This document shows positions 1-6,675 of a DNA stretch of 25,351 bases, one piece after another (the stretch's first letter is position 1; the number at the start of each line of letters is the position of its first letter). The DNA is from JAHHTP01 sp964587555 (GTDB taxonomy: Bacteria; Bacillota; Clostridia; Oscillospirales; Ruminococcaceae), in assembly GCA_964587555.1 (NCBI GenBank), contig CAZPLR010000028.1, positions 1 through 25,351 on the forward strand, read 5' to 3'. The position numbers and the translations under genes were made by a program. Under the pieces are notes generated by a model, which saw nothing but the letters and a program-made list of their open reading frames with translations, had not been told where the DNA came from and made no database searches.

Positions 1-1277
1 GCTGCGCCTAAGATCGCCGAAACCATCGCATAGCCCGTCAGCCCGTAAGCGGAGATCGCCAGATAGAGCGAGGGCAGCTCAATCATCCCGGTGATGATGT
101 TGTTCAGCATGAGCTGCCGCTGCTTTCCAAGCGCGTTTAATACGCAGGACGCGCCCGCGCCGATGAATCCGGTCAGCGCCGCTAAGCCTAACAAAAAGAC
201 CTGATCCATCCCCGCCGGCGCCTTTTCTCCAAAGAATATTCCGCATAACGACGGTGCGAACACCACCGCCGCACCCTCAAACAGCACGCCGGCAAAGCTT
301 CCGGCTAAAATGGTCTTCGCCGCGCGGCGGCGGGTGGCGGCGCGGTCCTTTGCCGCAAAGCTTTCGGTAATCCGCGGCAGCATCACGGTGTTGATCGGCG
401 AGATAAACGCCCCCGGAAAGCTTAAAAGCGGCAGCAGCATTCCGCTGAGCGTCCCGTAATCCGAAAGCGCAAGCCGCGCGGAAAAGCCGTAGCGCTGCAG
501 CGCCGCCGGGATAATCGCCCCCGAAGCGCTTGAAAGCAGCATCCCGCACGCCGCTCCCGCGCAGACCGGCAGCGCACAGCGCAGAATTGCGCCGTCGAGC
601 AGATGCGTTTTCGGAGCCTTTGGCAGCGTGCCGCGCGCAAACAGCAGCAGGATGACGTCCGACGCGATCTCGCTGACGATCATTCCGCAGACGATTCCCG
701 CGCAGGCGCGCGCTCCGTCCCCTGCCTTCGCGTTCATCATCAAAAGGATAAATCCCACCGAAACAATCCGCACAATCTGCTCACTGCACTCGGATATCAT
801 CGACGGCGTGACGTTTTTAAGCCCCTGAAAGACCGATTTCAGAATGTTTTCCAGCGCTGTCATCAATAGACAGGGCAATAAAAGCAAAAGCGCTGTCCGC
901 AGCCGCTCCTCACCAAGCAGCTCGGAAAGTCCGCCGGAGATCAGCGAAAAAAGGATCGCCGCCAGACAAAAAAAGAGGGCGTACATGGAAAACGCCGCCC
1001 GCACCGTCTGTGAAGCCCGGCGTAAAAGCGCTTCTCTGCCGCCGGAGAAATCGGCAGTTGTGCGCGCTGCCGCCAAAGAAAAGCCGGAAAGCGTCCCGGC
1101 ATTGAGTACCGCGTAAACCGGCATCAGCAGTCCGTAAACCCCCATCTGCTCGGCTGTGAGCATCCGTGAAAGCAGAATGCGGTAGATAAAGCCTAATATT
1201 TGCAGGAAAAGCGAAGAAACGGTCAGCAGCGCCGTGCTGCGTAAAACTGTCTGCGCCTTGGTAAAGCTTTTCGCCAT
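1..1277 (-). CDS. SpoVB/MurJ-like polysaccharide or lipid-linked flippase (partial, 3' end outside window)
   Basis: Reading the minus strand from ATG 1277 gives about 425 uninterrupted codons that run off the left edge. The protein begins MAKSFTKAQTVLRSTALL and continues with the hallmark FLQILGFIYRILLSRML, then AEQMGVYGLLMPVYAV. This N-terminus is typical of the MOP/MATE-fold exporters of Clostridia annotated SpoVB or polysaccharide biosynthesis protein, which are about 500-540 residues long, so roughly the last 100 residues are missing. The chain is hydrophobic throughout, with repeated helices and few charges. A ribosome binding site AGGAAAGG (1287-1294) sits 9 nt upstream. The gene diverges from rsmA. 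Family members flip undecaprenyl-linked cell-wall or spore-cortex precursors across the membrane; which substrate applies here cannot be told from sequence. A sporulation role is possible but no sporulation genes adjoin it. Confidence 0.85.
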   Translation of the reverse strand, partial: MAKSFTKAQTVLRSTALLTVSSLFLQILGFIYRILLSRMLTAEQMGVYGLLMPVYAVLNAGTLSGFSLAAARTTADFSGGREALLRRASQTVRAAFSMYALFFCLAAILFSLISGGLSELLGEERLRTALLLLLPCLLMTALENILKSVFQGLKNVTPSMISECSEQIVRIVSVGFILLMMNAKAGDGARACAGIVCGMIVSEIASDVILLLFARGTLPKAPKTHLLDGAILRCALPVCAGAACGMLLSSASGAIIPAALQRYGFSARLALSDYGTLSGMLLPLLSFPGAFISPINTVMLPRITESFAAKDRAATRRRAAKTILAGSFAGVLFEGAAVVFAPSLCGIFFGEKAPAGMDQVFLLGLAALTGFIGAGASCVLNALGKQRQLMLNNIITGMIELPSLYLAISAYGLTGYAMVSAILGA

Positions 1278-1301
1278 ACGACCATACCTTTCCTCTTTCT
1301 T

Positions 1302-1332
1302 GGGAGGGCGCTTTCCCTTCGGGAAGCCTCCC
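1302..1332. repeat. Strong hairpin between divergent flippase and rsmA promoters
   Basis: GGGAGG (1302-1307) pairs with CCTCCC (1327-1332). An inner GCTTTCCC/GGGAAGC stem with one bulged base closes on a 3-nt loop. The hairpin directly abuts the -35 box of the rsmA promoter and would lie in the 5' leader of the flippase mRNA on the minus strand. It has no U-tract on either side, so it is not a typical intrinsic terminator. Confidence 0.5.
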
Positions 1333-1333
1333 C

Positions 1334-1362
1334 TTGACAAACGTGGCGGAATAACCGATAAT
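1334..1362 (+). promoter_or_regulatory. Sigma-A promoter of rsmA-hemW
   Basis: The -35 TTGACA (1334-1339), a 17-bp spacer and the -10 GATAAT (1357-1362) form a near-consensus promoter. The predicted transcript would begin near 1369. That leaves the upstream in-frame GTG (1374) almost at the transcript end and favours the TTG at 1419 as translation start. Confidence 0.7.
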
Positions 1363-1418
1363 AATACTATGCGGTGCGTTTGCCGCCGTATGACTTTTCA
1401 CAAAAGGAGCTGGCAGCT

Positions 1419-2297
1419 TTGAATCATAAATCGCTTTCTTCCCCCGCACGCATCAAGGAGATCGCCGCGCGCTACGGCTTTTCCTTCCGTAAATCCTTGG
1501 GACAAAACTTTCTCATCAACCCGGCAGTCTGCCCGCGTATCGCCGAATTGGGCGGCGCAGCGGCGTCCTGCGGCGTTTTGGAGATCGGTACGGGCTTTGG
1601 CGTGCTGACCGCCGAGCTTGCCGCCAGAGCAAAAAAAGTCGTCGCAGTTGAGATCGATCAGTCGCTCGCCCCGGTTTTGGCGGAAACCCTCGCCGGATTT
1701 GATAATGTCACGGTCATCTTCAAAGATATCTTAAAGGTCGATCTTCCCGCGCTGCTGGCGGAGGAATTTCCCGACATGGAGGTGTTCGTCTGCGCAAACC
1801 TTCCTTATTATATCACCTCACCGATTCTGATGTATTTGCTTGAGCAGCGCCTGCCGATCACCGCTGTCACAGTTATGGTGCAAAAAGAGGCGGCAGCGCG
1901 GCTCTGCGCGTCGATGGGCAGCCGCGAATGCTCCGCTATCACCTTCGCCGTGCGATACTATTCCGAGCCAAGGCTGCTGTTTGAGGTGTCGCGCGGCAGC
2001 TTCATGCCCGCTCCAAACGTCGATTCCGCCGTCATCCGGCTCGATCTAAAAAAATCCCGCCCGGACGGGATTGCGGACGAGCATACGGAAGCCTTCCTGT
2101 TCCGCGTTGTTAAGGCTGCCTTCTCCCAGCGGAGAAAGACCCTCCCCAATCCGCTCAGCGCGGGTTTAGGCGTCCCAAAGGGGGAGATTATACGCGCCAT
2201 GACCGCATGCGGCATCTCCCCGACCGCCCGCGCCGAAGCGCTGACGACGGAACAGTATATCGCGCTTGCAAACGCGCTCATGGCGGAACAATCATGA
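1419..2297 (+). CDS. rsmA: 16S rRNA dimethyladenosine transferase RsmA (KsgA)
   Basis: RsmA dimethylates A1518 and A1519 in the 3' terminal helix of 16S rRNA using S-adenosylmethionine, late in small-subunit assembly. The protein shows FRKSLGQNFLINP near residue 23, the SAM-binding loop LEIGTGFGVLTAEL (about 54-67), the acidic EID after strand 2, and the family motif NLPYYITSPI (about 127-136). I chose TTG 1419 because AGGAG (1405-1409) lies 9 nt upstream and the promoter's start site is near 1369. An in-frame GTG at 1374 would add 15 residues but has no ribosome binding site. The resulting 292 residues match the usual family length. The stop codon overlaps the hemW start as ATGA, so the two are translationally coupled. 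Confidence 0.95.
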   Translation: MNHKSLSSPARIKEIAARYGFSFRKSLGQNFLINPAVCPRIAELGGAAASCGVLEIGTGFGVLTAELAARAKKVVAVEIDQSLAPVLAETLAGFDNVTVIFKDILKVDLPALLAEEFPDMEVFVCANLPYYITSPILMYLLEQRLPITAVTVMVQKEAAARLCASMGSRECSAITFAVRYYSEPRLLFEVSRGSFMPAPNVDSAVIRLDLKKSRPDGIADEHTEAFLFRVVKAAFSQRRKTLPNPLSAGLGVPKGEIIRAMTACGISPTARAEALTTEQYIALANALMAEQS

Positions 2298-3382
2298 TCG
2301 GAATCTATCTCCATGTCCCGTTCTGCGCACAGAAATGTCCTTACTGCGACTTCTACTCCCAACCGTGGCGCATCGACATCGAGGAACGTTTCTTTGCGGC
2401 GATGAAACGGGAGATCACGCGTTATGCGGCGCAGAAAATTCCCGCCGATACGCTGTATTTTGGCGGCGGCACGCCGTCGCTCATTCGCCCGCAGACGATC
2501 GCCGCATTGATCCGGACGGTAAAGGAAAGCTTTCTTCTCTCTGCCGACGCTGAAATCACCCTCGAATGCAATCCATGCACCGTCACGCCGCCCCGCGCCG
2601 CCGCGTGGAAGGAAGCAGGCGTTAACCGCGCTTCGCTCGGCATGCAGTCGGCTAATGCGGAAGAATTAAGGCTCTTAGGGCGCAGGCACTCCCCGGCGCA
2701 GATTCAAACGGCAGTCGAAACGCTGCACCGCGCCGGAATCCATAACATCTCTTTGGACGTCATGCTCGCAGTCCCGCGTCAGACAAAACAAAGTCTGCAA
2801 GATACGCTTTCCTTCGCACTCAGGCTCCCCATACAGCATATCTCCGCCTATCTGCTGCAAATCGAGCCGGGGACGCCGTTCGCAGACAGCCCGCTCCTAG
2901 CCGACTGCCCCAGCGAGGACGATACCGCCGCAATGTATCTGCAAACCATACAGACGCTGAAAAACGCCGGTTTTACGCAATACGAAATTTCTAACTTCGC
3001 CCGCGCAGGCTTTACAAGCCGCCATAACCTGAAATATTGGCGCTGCGAGGAATACCTCGGGTTCGGTCCTGCCGCCCACTCCTTTTTTGATGGGAAACGC
3101 TTTTCTTATCCAGAGGACCTGCAAGCTTTTATAGAAGGAGTTTCTTTTGGGGGTGTCTCTTATGGAGGGGATGCAGAAGAATATGCTATGCTGCGTCTGA
3201 GGCTCTCTGAGGGGCTTTTGCTGGATGATTTCGCCCAACGCGGCGGAGATGTATCCTCCTTGCGAAGGCGCGCAGAAAAATTCCGCTTGGCTGGACTTTT
3301 ATCCTGCAGCGCAGACAGGGTTTCATTGACCGAAAAAGGCTTTTTACTTTCAAATACGATTATTAGCGACCTTCTTTTCTGA
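2294..3382 (+). CDS. hemW: Radical SAM heme chaperone HemW (coproporphyrinogen III oxidase-like)
   Basis: The protein (362 residues) begins MIGIYLHVPFC and carries the radical-SAM cluster motif CAQKCPYC (Cys11, Cys15, Cys18) with a following DF, typical of the HemW/HemN-like group. Further family blocks are LYFGGGTPSL (about 53-62), LECNPCTVT, GVNRASLGMQS and, near the C-terminus, NLKYWRCEEYLGFGPAAHSF. HemW binds a [4Fe-4S] cluster and SAM and inserts heme into target proteins; it is not a real coproporphyrinogen oxidase despite older annotations. ATG 2294 overlaps the rsmA stop by 4 bp, so translation is probably coupled. An upstream in-frame start would lie deep inside rsmA and is unlikely. 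I see no clear intrinsic terminator directly after the stop. Confidence 0.93.
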   Translation: MIGIYLHVPFCAQKCPYCDFYSQPWRIDIEERFFAAMKREITRYAAQKIPADTLYFGGGTPSLIRPQTIAALIRTVKESFLLSADAEITLECNPCTVTPPRAAAWKEAGVNRASLGMQSANAEELRLLGRRHSPAQIQTAVETLHRAGIHNISLDVMLAVPRQTKQSLQDTLSFALRLPIQHISAYLLQIEPGTPFADSPLLADCPSEDDTAAMYLQTIQTLKNAGFTQYEISNFARAGFTSRHNLKYWRCEEYLGFGPAAHSFFDGKRFSYPEDLQAFIEGVSFGGVSYGGDAEEYAMLRLRLSEGLLLDDFAQRGGDVSSLRRRAEKFRLAGLLSCSADRVSLTEKGFLLSNTIISDLLF

Positions 3383-3471
3383 AAAAAGCCCCTATTTTAT
3401 TGCCGATATCTATAAATATAGAAGAATTAAAATAATAATAATAATCAAAACATAGAATATTGAAAAAGCTA

Positions 3472-3500
3472 TTGACAAAACATATTTTTACGTGTATAAT
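3472..3500 (+). promoter_or_regulatory. Perfect consensus sigma-A promoter of an orphan small RNA
   Basis: TTGACA (3472-3477), exactly 17 bp, then TATAAT (3495-3500). This is the only promoter in the window with both hexamers fully consensus. No protein gene follows on the plus strand before the terminator at 3623-3652. Transcription would start near 3507. Confidence 0.85.
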
Positions 3501-3506
3501 ATATCT

Positions 3507-3652
3507 GTACTCACGGAGAGATAAAAACAGACAAGCAAAAAGACATGATTGGATAAGACACTGTACTGTTCTCCGTGCTTAAATTGCCAGACTTCTTTTT
3601 CATATAAATTTCCCCATTTTTTAATGCAAGACGTTTGTCTTGCATTCTTTTT
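3507..3652 (+). ncRNA. Putative stand-alone small RNA (unrecognised family)
   Basis: The segment lies between a perfect promoter and an intrinsic terminator and contains no credible open reading frame. The 5' half can fold into a long hairpin. CACGGAG (3512-3518) pairs perfectly with CTCCGTG (3571-3577). A 7-nt A-rich bulge on the 5' side follows, then AACAG (3526-3530) pairs with CTGTT (3566-3570), enclosing an A/G-rich loop of about 35 nt. A single-stranded pyrimidine-rich linker (about 3580-3620) leads to the terminator hairpin. I do not see the conserved pieces of SRP RNA, tmRNA, RNase P RNA, T-box leaders or common riboswitches. The next genes downstream are on the opposite strand, so a cis-acting leader is unlikely. 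A 6S-like RNA is not excluded but the expected end-to-end closing stem is not visible. Confidence 0.6.
3623..3652 (+). terminator. Intrinsic terminator of the small RNA
   Basis: AATGCAAGAC (3623-3632) pairs perfectly with GTCTTGCATT (3637-3646) around a GTTT loop. It is followed by CTTTTT. Confidence 0.85.
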
Positions 3653-3728
3653 ATCCGGAAACAAACATATGTTTCGCGTTTTGCATGCGTTTATAACTAC
3701 TATATGTATTTTTTAACTTATATAATAC

Positions 3729-3757
3729 AAAGAGGCGGGAAAGCATCCCGCCTCTTT
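3729..3757 (-). terminator. Terminator of the small zinc-ribbon membrane protein gene
   Basis: AAAGAGGCGGGA (3729-3740) and TCCCGCCTCTTT (3746-3757) form a perfect 12-bp stem with a 5-nt loop, about 50 nt past the stop codon of the minus-strand gene. The A/T-rich flanks mean it may work in both directions and also separate it from the small RNA unit. Confidence 0.75.
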
Positions 3758-3808
3758 CTAGCGAATCAAACCAAACAATATCATACTGGTATTTGTAAAC
3801 CTGCGCAG

Positions 3809-4198
3809 TCAGGTTCTTGTGATGAACCGTTCCCTGCATTTTGGACAAGTAACCTCAATCCGCCCCTTCCCGCGCGGCAGGCGCAGGCGTTCTTTGCACT
3901 TTTTGCAGCGAATATAGCGATGGGAGGTATCCTTCACCCGGAAAAGCCAGCCGGAAAAGCATCTTTGTATCGGATTCCAAACCCGTAGAAAAGCGGCATT
4001 TTCCTTCCGCCTTTTTTCGTAATTACGCGAAAGCATCCGAAATATTATCATAAATATCAGCAGCAGCGTCAGGATTGCAAGCGGCAGAAACTGAACAAAG
4101 ATTTCGATCATCACCAAAATCAGATACAGCACCATAAGCGCTATGTTAAGCTGGTCGCTGCCATAACGTCCGGTCATAAAGCGTCTAAGCCAGTTCAT
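3809..4198 (-). CDS. Small membrane protein with C-terminal zinc ribbon, function unknown
   Basis: The 129-residue protein has a short basic N-terminus (MNWLRRFMTGRYGSDQLN), a hydrophobic stretch at about 17-55 that would make two closely spaced membrane helices, a basic linker, and a C-terminal ribbon with two CxxC pairs (Cys98/Cys101 and Cys118/Cys121). I recognise the architecture from hypothetical proteins of Clostridia but know no function. The ribbon could bind zinc and faces the cytoplasm if the positive-inside rule holds. ATG 4198 is chosen because the protein then starts at the conserved-looking segment and an AGGATGG lies 11 nt upstream. ATG 4213 (five residues longer) is an alternative, and starts further upstream run through a terminator. 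It forms its own unit between the GH3 terminator and the one at 3729-3757. No convincing promoter is visible, only a TATGAT-like -10 near 4256. Confidence 0.7.
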   Translation of the reverse strand: MNWLRRFMTGRYGSDQLNIALMVLYLILVMIEIFVQFLPLAILTLLLIFMIIFRMLSRNYEKRRKENAAFLRVWNPIQRCFSGWLFRVKDTSHRYIRCKKCKERLRLPRGKGRIEVTCPKCRERFITRT

Positions 4199-4316
4199 GT
4201 TACGAAAAACCATCCTTTCCCTCGGTCTTACATCAAAAATGATACCTTTATTATTATCATACACGAATCCTTTTACAAAATCTTGGGTAGAAAATGAACA
4301 TTTCCCGAACATGAAC

Positions 4317-4356
4317 AAAACTGCCTCCGCTTTTATGTAAAAGCAGAGGCAGTTTT
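4317..4356 (-). terminator. Terminator of the GH130-GH38-GH3 operon
   Basis: An 18-bp stem with one mismatch (4317-4334 with 4339-4356) around a 4-nt loop starts 6 nt after the GH3 stop codon. Read on the minus strand, the stem ends in TTTT and continues GTTC. Confidence 0.8.
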
Positions 4357-4361
4357 CTGCG

Positions 4362-6662
4362 TCATGGCAGAATATGCATTGTAGTTTCAAACAGGACTTC
4401 GTCCGAGTTTTGCAGGATTAGCTGCACATCACCCGGTTCCGGAGTAAATTTCATCCGGCTGTCCCAAACGGAAAGCTCCTCCTCACCGACCGAAAGGGTA
4501 AGCTCCTTCTCCTCTCCCGGCTGTAAAAGCACCTTGGTAAAGTCCTTTAGCTCCTTCACCCGACGGGTGATACTCGCCTGCAAGTCCTTGATATACAGCA
4601 TCGGAAGCGCATAATCCGCACTTGTCCCCGCATTTTTAACGCGGAAACGAATTACGCTGCGCGCGCCTGCGCTTAGCTGCGCAAGCGTCAGCGATTCCTG
4701 CTCCGGACGGAAGCCGGCGTATTCCATCGGCTGATAGCTAAGCCCAAAGCCAAATGGATACTGCGCCTTCCTAGTGGAATCGTGGTATTTTAACTCGGTG
4801 CCCAGATCCTTCTGGTTATAAAATACCGGAAGCTGTCCGCTGGATCGCGGGATCGAAACCGAAAGCCGTCCGGATGGATTGACCTTGCCGAACAGGATCT
4901 CCGCAATCGCACGCCCCGACATTGGACCGCCGTAGAACGCGCAGAGCGCCGCGTCAGCCGGCTCTGTCACCGACCCCATCGCATATGCGCGGCCCGCGAT
5001 AACCACCGTCACAACCGGCTTGCCAGCCGCAAACACCGCGTCGGCAAGCTTTTGCTGATAGCCCCCAAGCGCAACATTCGCTACATCCACGCCCTCGCCG
5101 CAGTCCATATCCAAAATCGCGTCCTTGACGATCACAGCGCCGTTTGTATCAAATTCCACGTCAAAATTACGGTTGCTCGAACCGCCCAGCGCCAATATGG
5201 TCAGATCCGCTTCTTTCGCCGCGTCGGCTGCCCGCTCGATTTCGTCAAGCTCAAAGGTGCAGACCTTACAGCCATGTACATAGGTCACTTCGCCGGAAAA
5301 CTGCTCCTTTATTCCCTGTAATAGCGTCACGCCAACGTTTTCGCGCATCGGCGGGGTATAGTCGCCCATCTGATTATAAATATGGTCCGCGTTTGGTCCG
5401 ATCACCGCGATCTTTTGATATTTTGAGGCATCCAGCGGCAGGATTCCGTTATTTTTTAACAGCACGACCGACTCTCTGGAAAGCGCCAGGCTCTCCGGAT
5501 GCAGGTCATAGTCGTTATACTCCATCAAATCCTTTTCCTCAACATACGGATGGTCAAACAGTCCCAGCTGGAATTTAAAGGTTAGGACGTGCCGCACAGC
5601 GCGATCTAAATCCGCAACAGAGATATCGCCGCGATGGAACGCTTCCTCCAATTCGGAGAAGCAGTTATCCCAAAGGCTGATATCGACCCCGGCTTTCAGC
5701 GCGACCGCGCCTGCGCCGGCAGCGTCGCTTGCCAATGTGCCGTTTAAACGGTCGATCGCGCAGCCATCCGCCATCACAGCGCCCTTAAAGCCCATCTCCT
5801 TGCGCAGTACATCATTTAACAGCCACTTATTCGCATGACAAGGGATACCGTCGATCTCGTTATACGCCGCCATTAGGCACTCACAGCCGGATTTGGCGAG
5901 CTGCTTCATCACCGGAAGATGAATCTCCCGCAGCTCCCGCTCGCCGATGCTGGCGGGACTCGCGTTAATACCGCCGGTACACTGTCCCTGCGCGGCAAAG
6001 TGTTTAACGACTGTAATCAGATCCAGATTGCCGTTTTCATCATACTGGTTGCCCTGCATTGCGGCGACCGCCATCCGTGCGGACAGATACGGATCCTCGC
6101 TATAGCACTCCTCGCTTCTGCCCCAGCGCGGATCGCGCGCCATATCCAGTGCCGACATCAGCGAAAGGTGGACGCCCATCGCCTTCTGCTGCTTTCTTGT
6201 GACTGCAAACGCTTTTCGGAGCAGCTCCGGGTGAAAGGTGCAGCCGCTGGCAAGATTCACCGGGATGATGTACCCGTCAAGCGCCTGTAATCCATGCGGA
6301 TTTTCAATGCTCATCAGCATCGGGATGCCCAAACGGCTATGTTCTATTACATAGTGCTGTACCTTGTTGTACATCCGCGCCGCATCCTTTGCAGTGATAC
6401 CGTCCGCATAGGTCTTTTTCGACCACGGATCCGCGCGGAACAGCCCGTACAGCACGCCGATGCCGTAGCGGTCGACTTCCTTTTTAAAGTAGTCATTTAA
6501 CTCAAAGTCAACGCTGCCGTCCTCCTTTTGAATCCGCTCAAACGCCTGAAATCCGCAGAGCCGTTGATTTAACTGCCCCACCTTCTCTGTCACCGACATC
6601 CGCGAAAGCAGGTCGTCAACCCTCTTTTCCACCGAAATGGAAGCATTTTTATACATTTCCAT
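4362..6662 (-). CDS. Glycoside hydrolase family 3 beta-glycosidase
   Basis: The 766-residue protein has the GH3 layout: a TIM barrel with RDPRWGR (177-183), SEDPYL (188-193), KHF (220-222) and the nucleophile region VMADGCAID with Asp299, a second alpha/beta sandwich domain, and a C-terminal fibronectin-III-like domain (about 645-766). The enzyme retains anomeric configuration and releases a terminal beta-linked sugar. The motif after KHF matches the beta-glucosidase/beta-xylosidase branch rather than the NagZ beta-N-acetylglucosaminidase branch, so exact specificity is open. There is no signal peptide, hence it is cytoplasmic. A strong AAGGAGG lies 8 nt before ATG 6662. The gene is 13 nt downstream of GH38 and last in the operon, which suggests action on the same imported oligosaccharide. 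One oddity is SIENPHG (118-124) where many GH3 enzymes have a D-E-x-H-G-type block. Confidence 0.92.
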   Translation of the reverse strand: MEMYKNASISVEKRVDDLLSRMSVTEKVGQLNQRLCGFQAFERIQKEDGSVDFELNDYFKKEVDRYGIGVLYGLFRADPWSKKTYADGITAKDAARMYNKVQHYVIEHSRLGIPMLMSIENPHGLQALDGYIIPVNLASGCTFHPELLRKAFAVTRKQQKAMGVHLSLMSALDMARDPRWGRSEECYSEDPYLSARMAVAAMQGNQYDENGNLDLITVVKHFAAQGQCTGGINASPASIGERELREIHLPVMKQLAKSGCECLMAAYNEIDGIPCHANKWLLNDVLRKEMGFKGAVMADGCAIDRLNGTLASDAAGAGAVALKAGVDISLWDNCFSELEEAFHRGDISVADLDRAVRHVLTFKFQLGLFDHPYVEEKDLMEYNDYDLHPESLALSRESVVLLKNNGILPLDASKYQKIAVIGPNADHIYNQMGDYTPPMRENVGVTLLQGIKEQFSGEVTYVHGCKVCTFELDEIERAADAAKEADLTILALGGSSNRNFDVEFDTNGAVIVKDAILDMDCGEGVDVANVALGGYQQKLADAVFAAGKPVVTVVIAGRAYAMGSVTEPADAALCAFYGGPMSGRAIAEILFGKVNPSGRLSVSIPRSSGQLPVFYNQKDLGTELKYHDSTRKAQYPFGFGLSYQPMEYAGFRPEQESLTLAQLSAGARSVIRFRVKNAGTSADYALPMLYIKDLQASITRRVKELKDFTKVLLQPGEEKELTLSVGEEELSVWDSRMKFTPEPGDVQLILQNSDEVLFETTMHILP

Positions 6663-6675
6663 TCGTCACTCCTCC

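Noticed and set aside
910..1449. Minus-strand open frame of 179 codons overlapping the flippase start and rsmA start
   Set aside because: It is out of frame with the clear flippase reading frame, crosses the intergenic region and both starts, and has no family resemblance.
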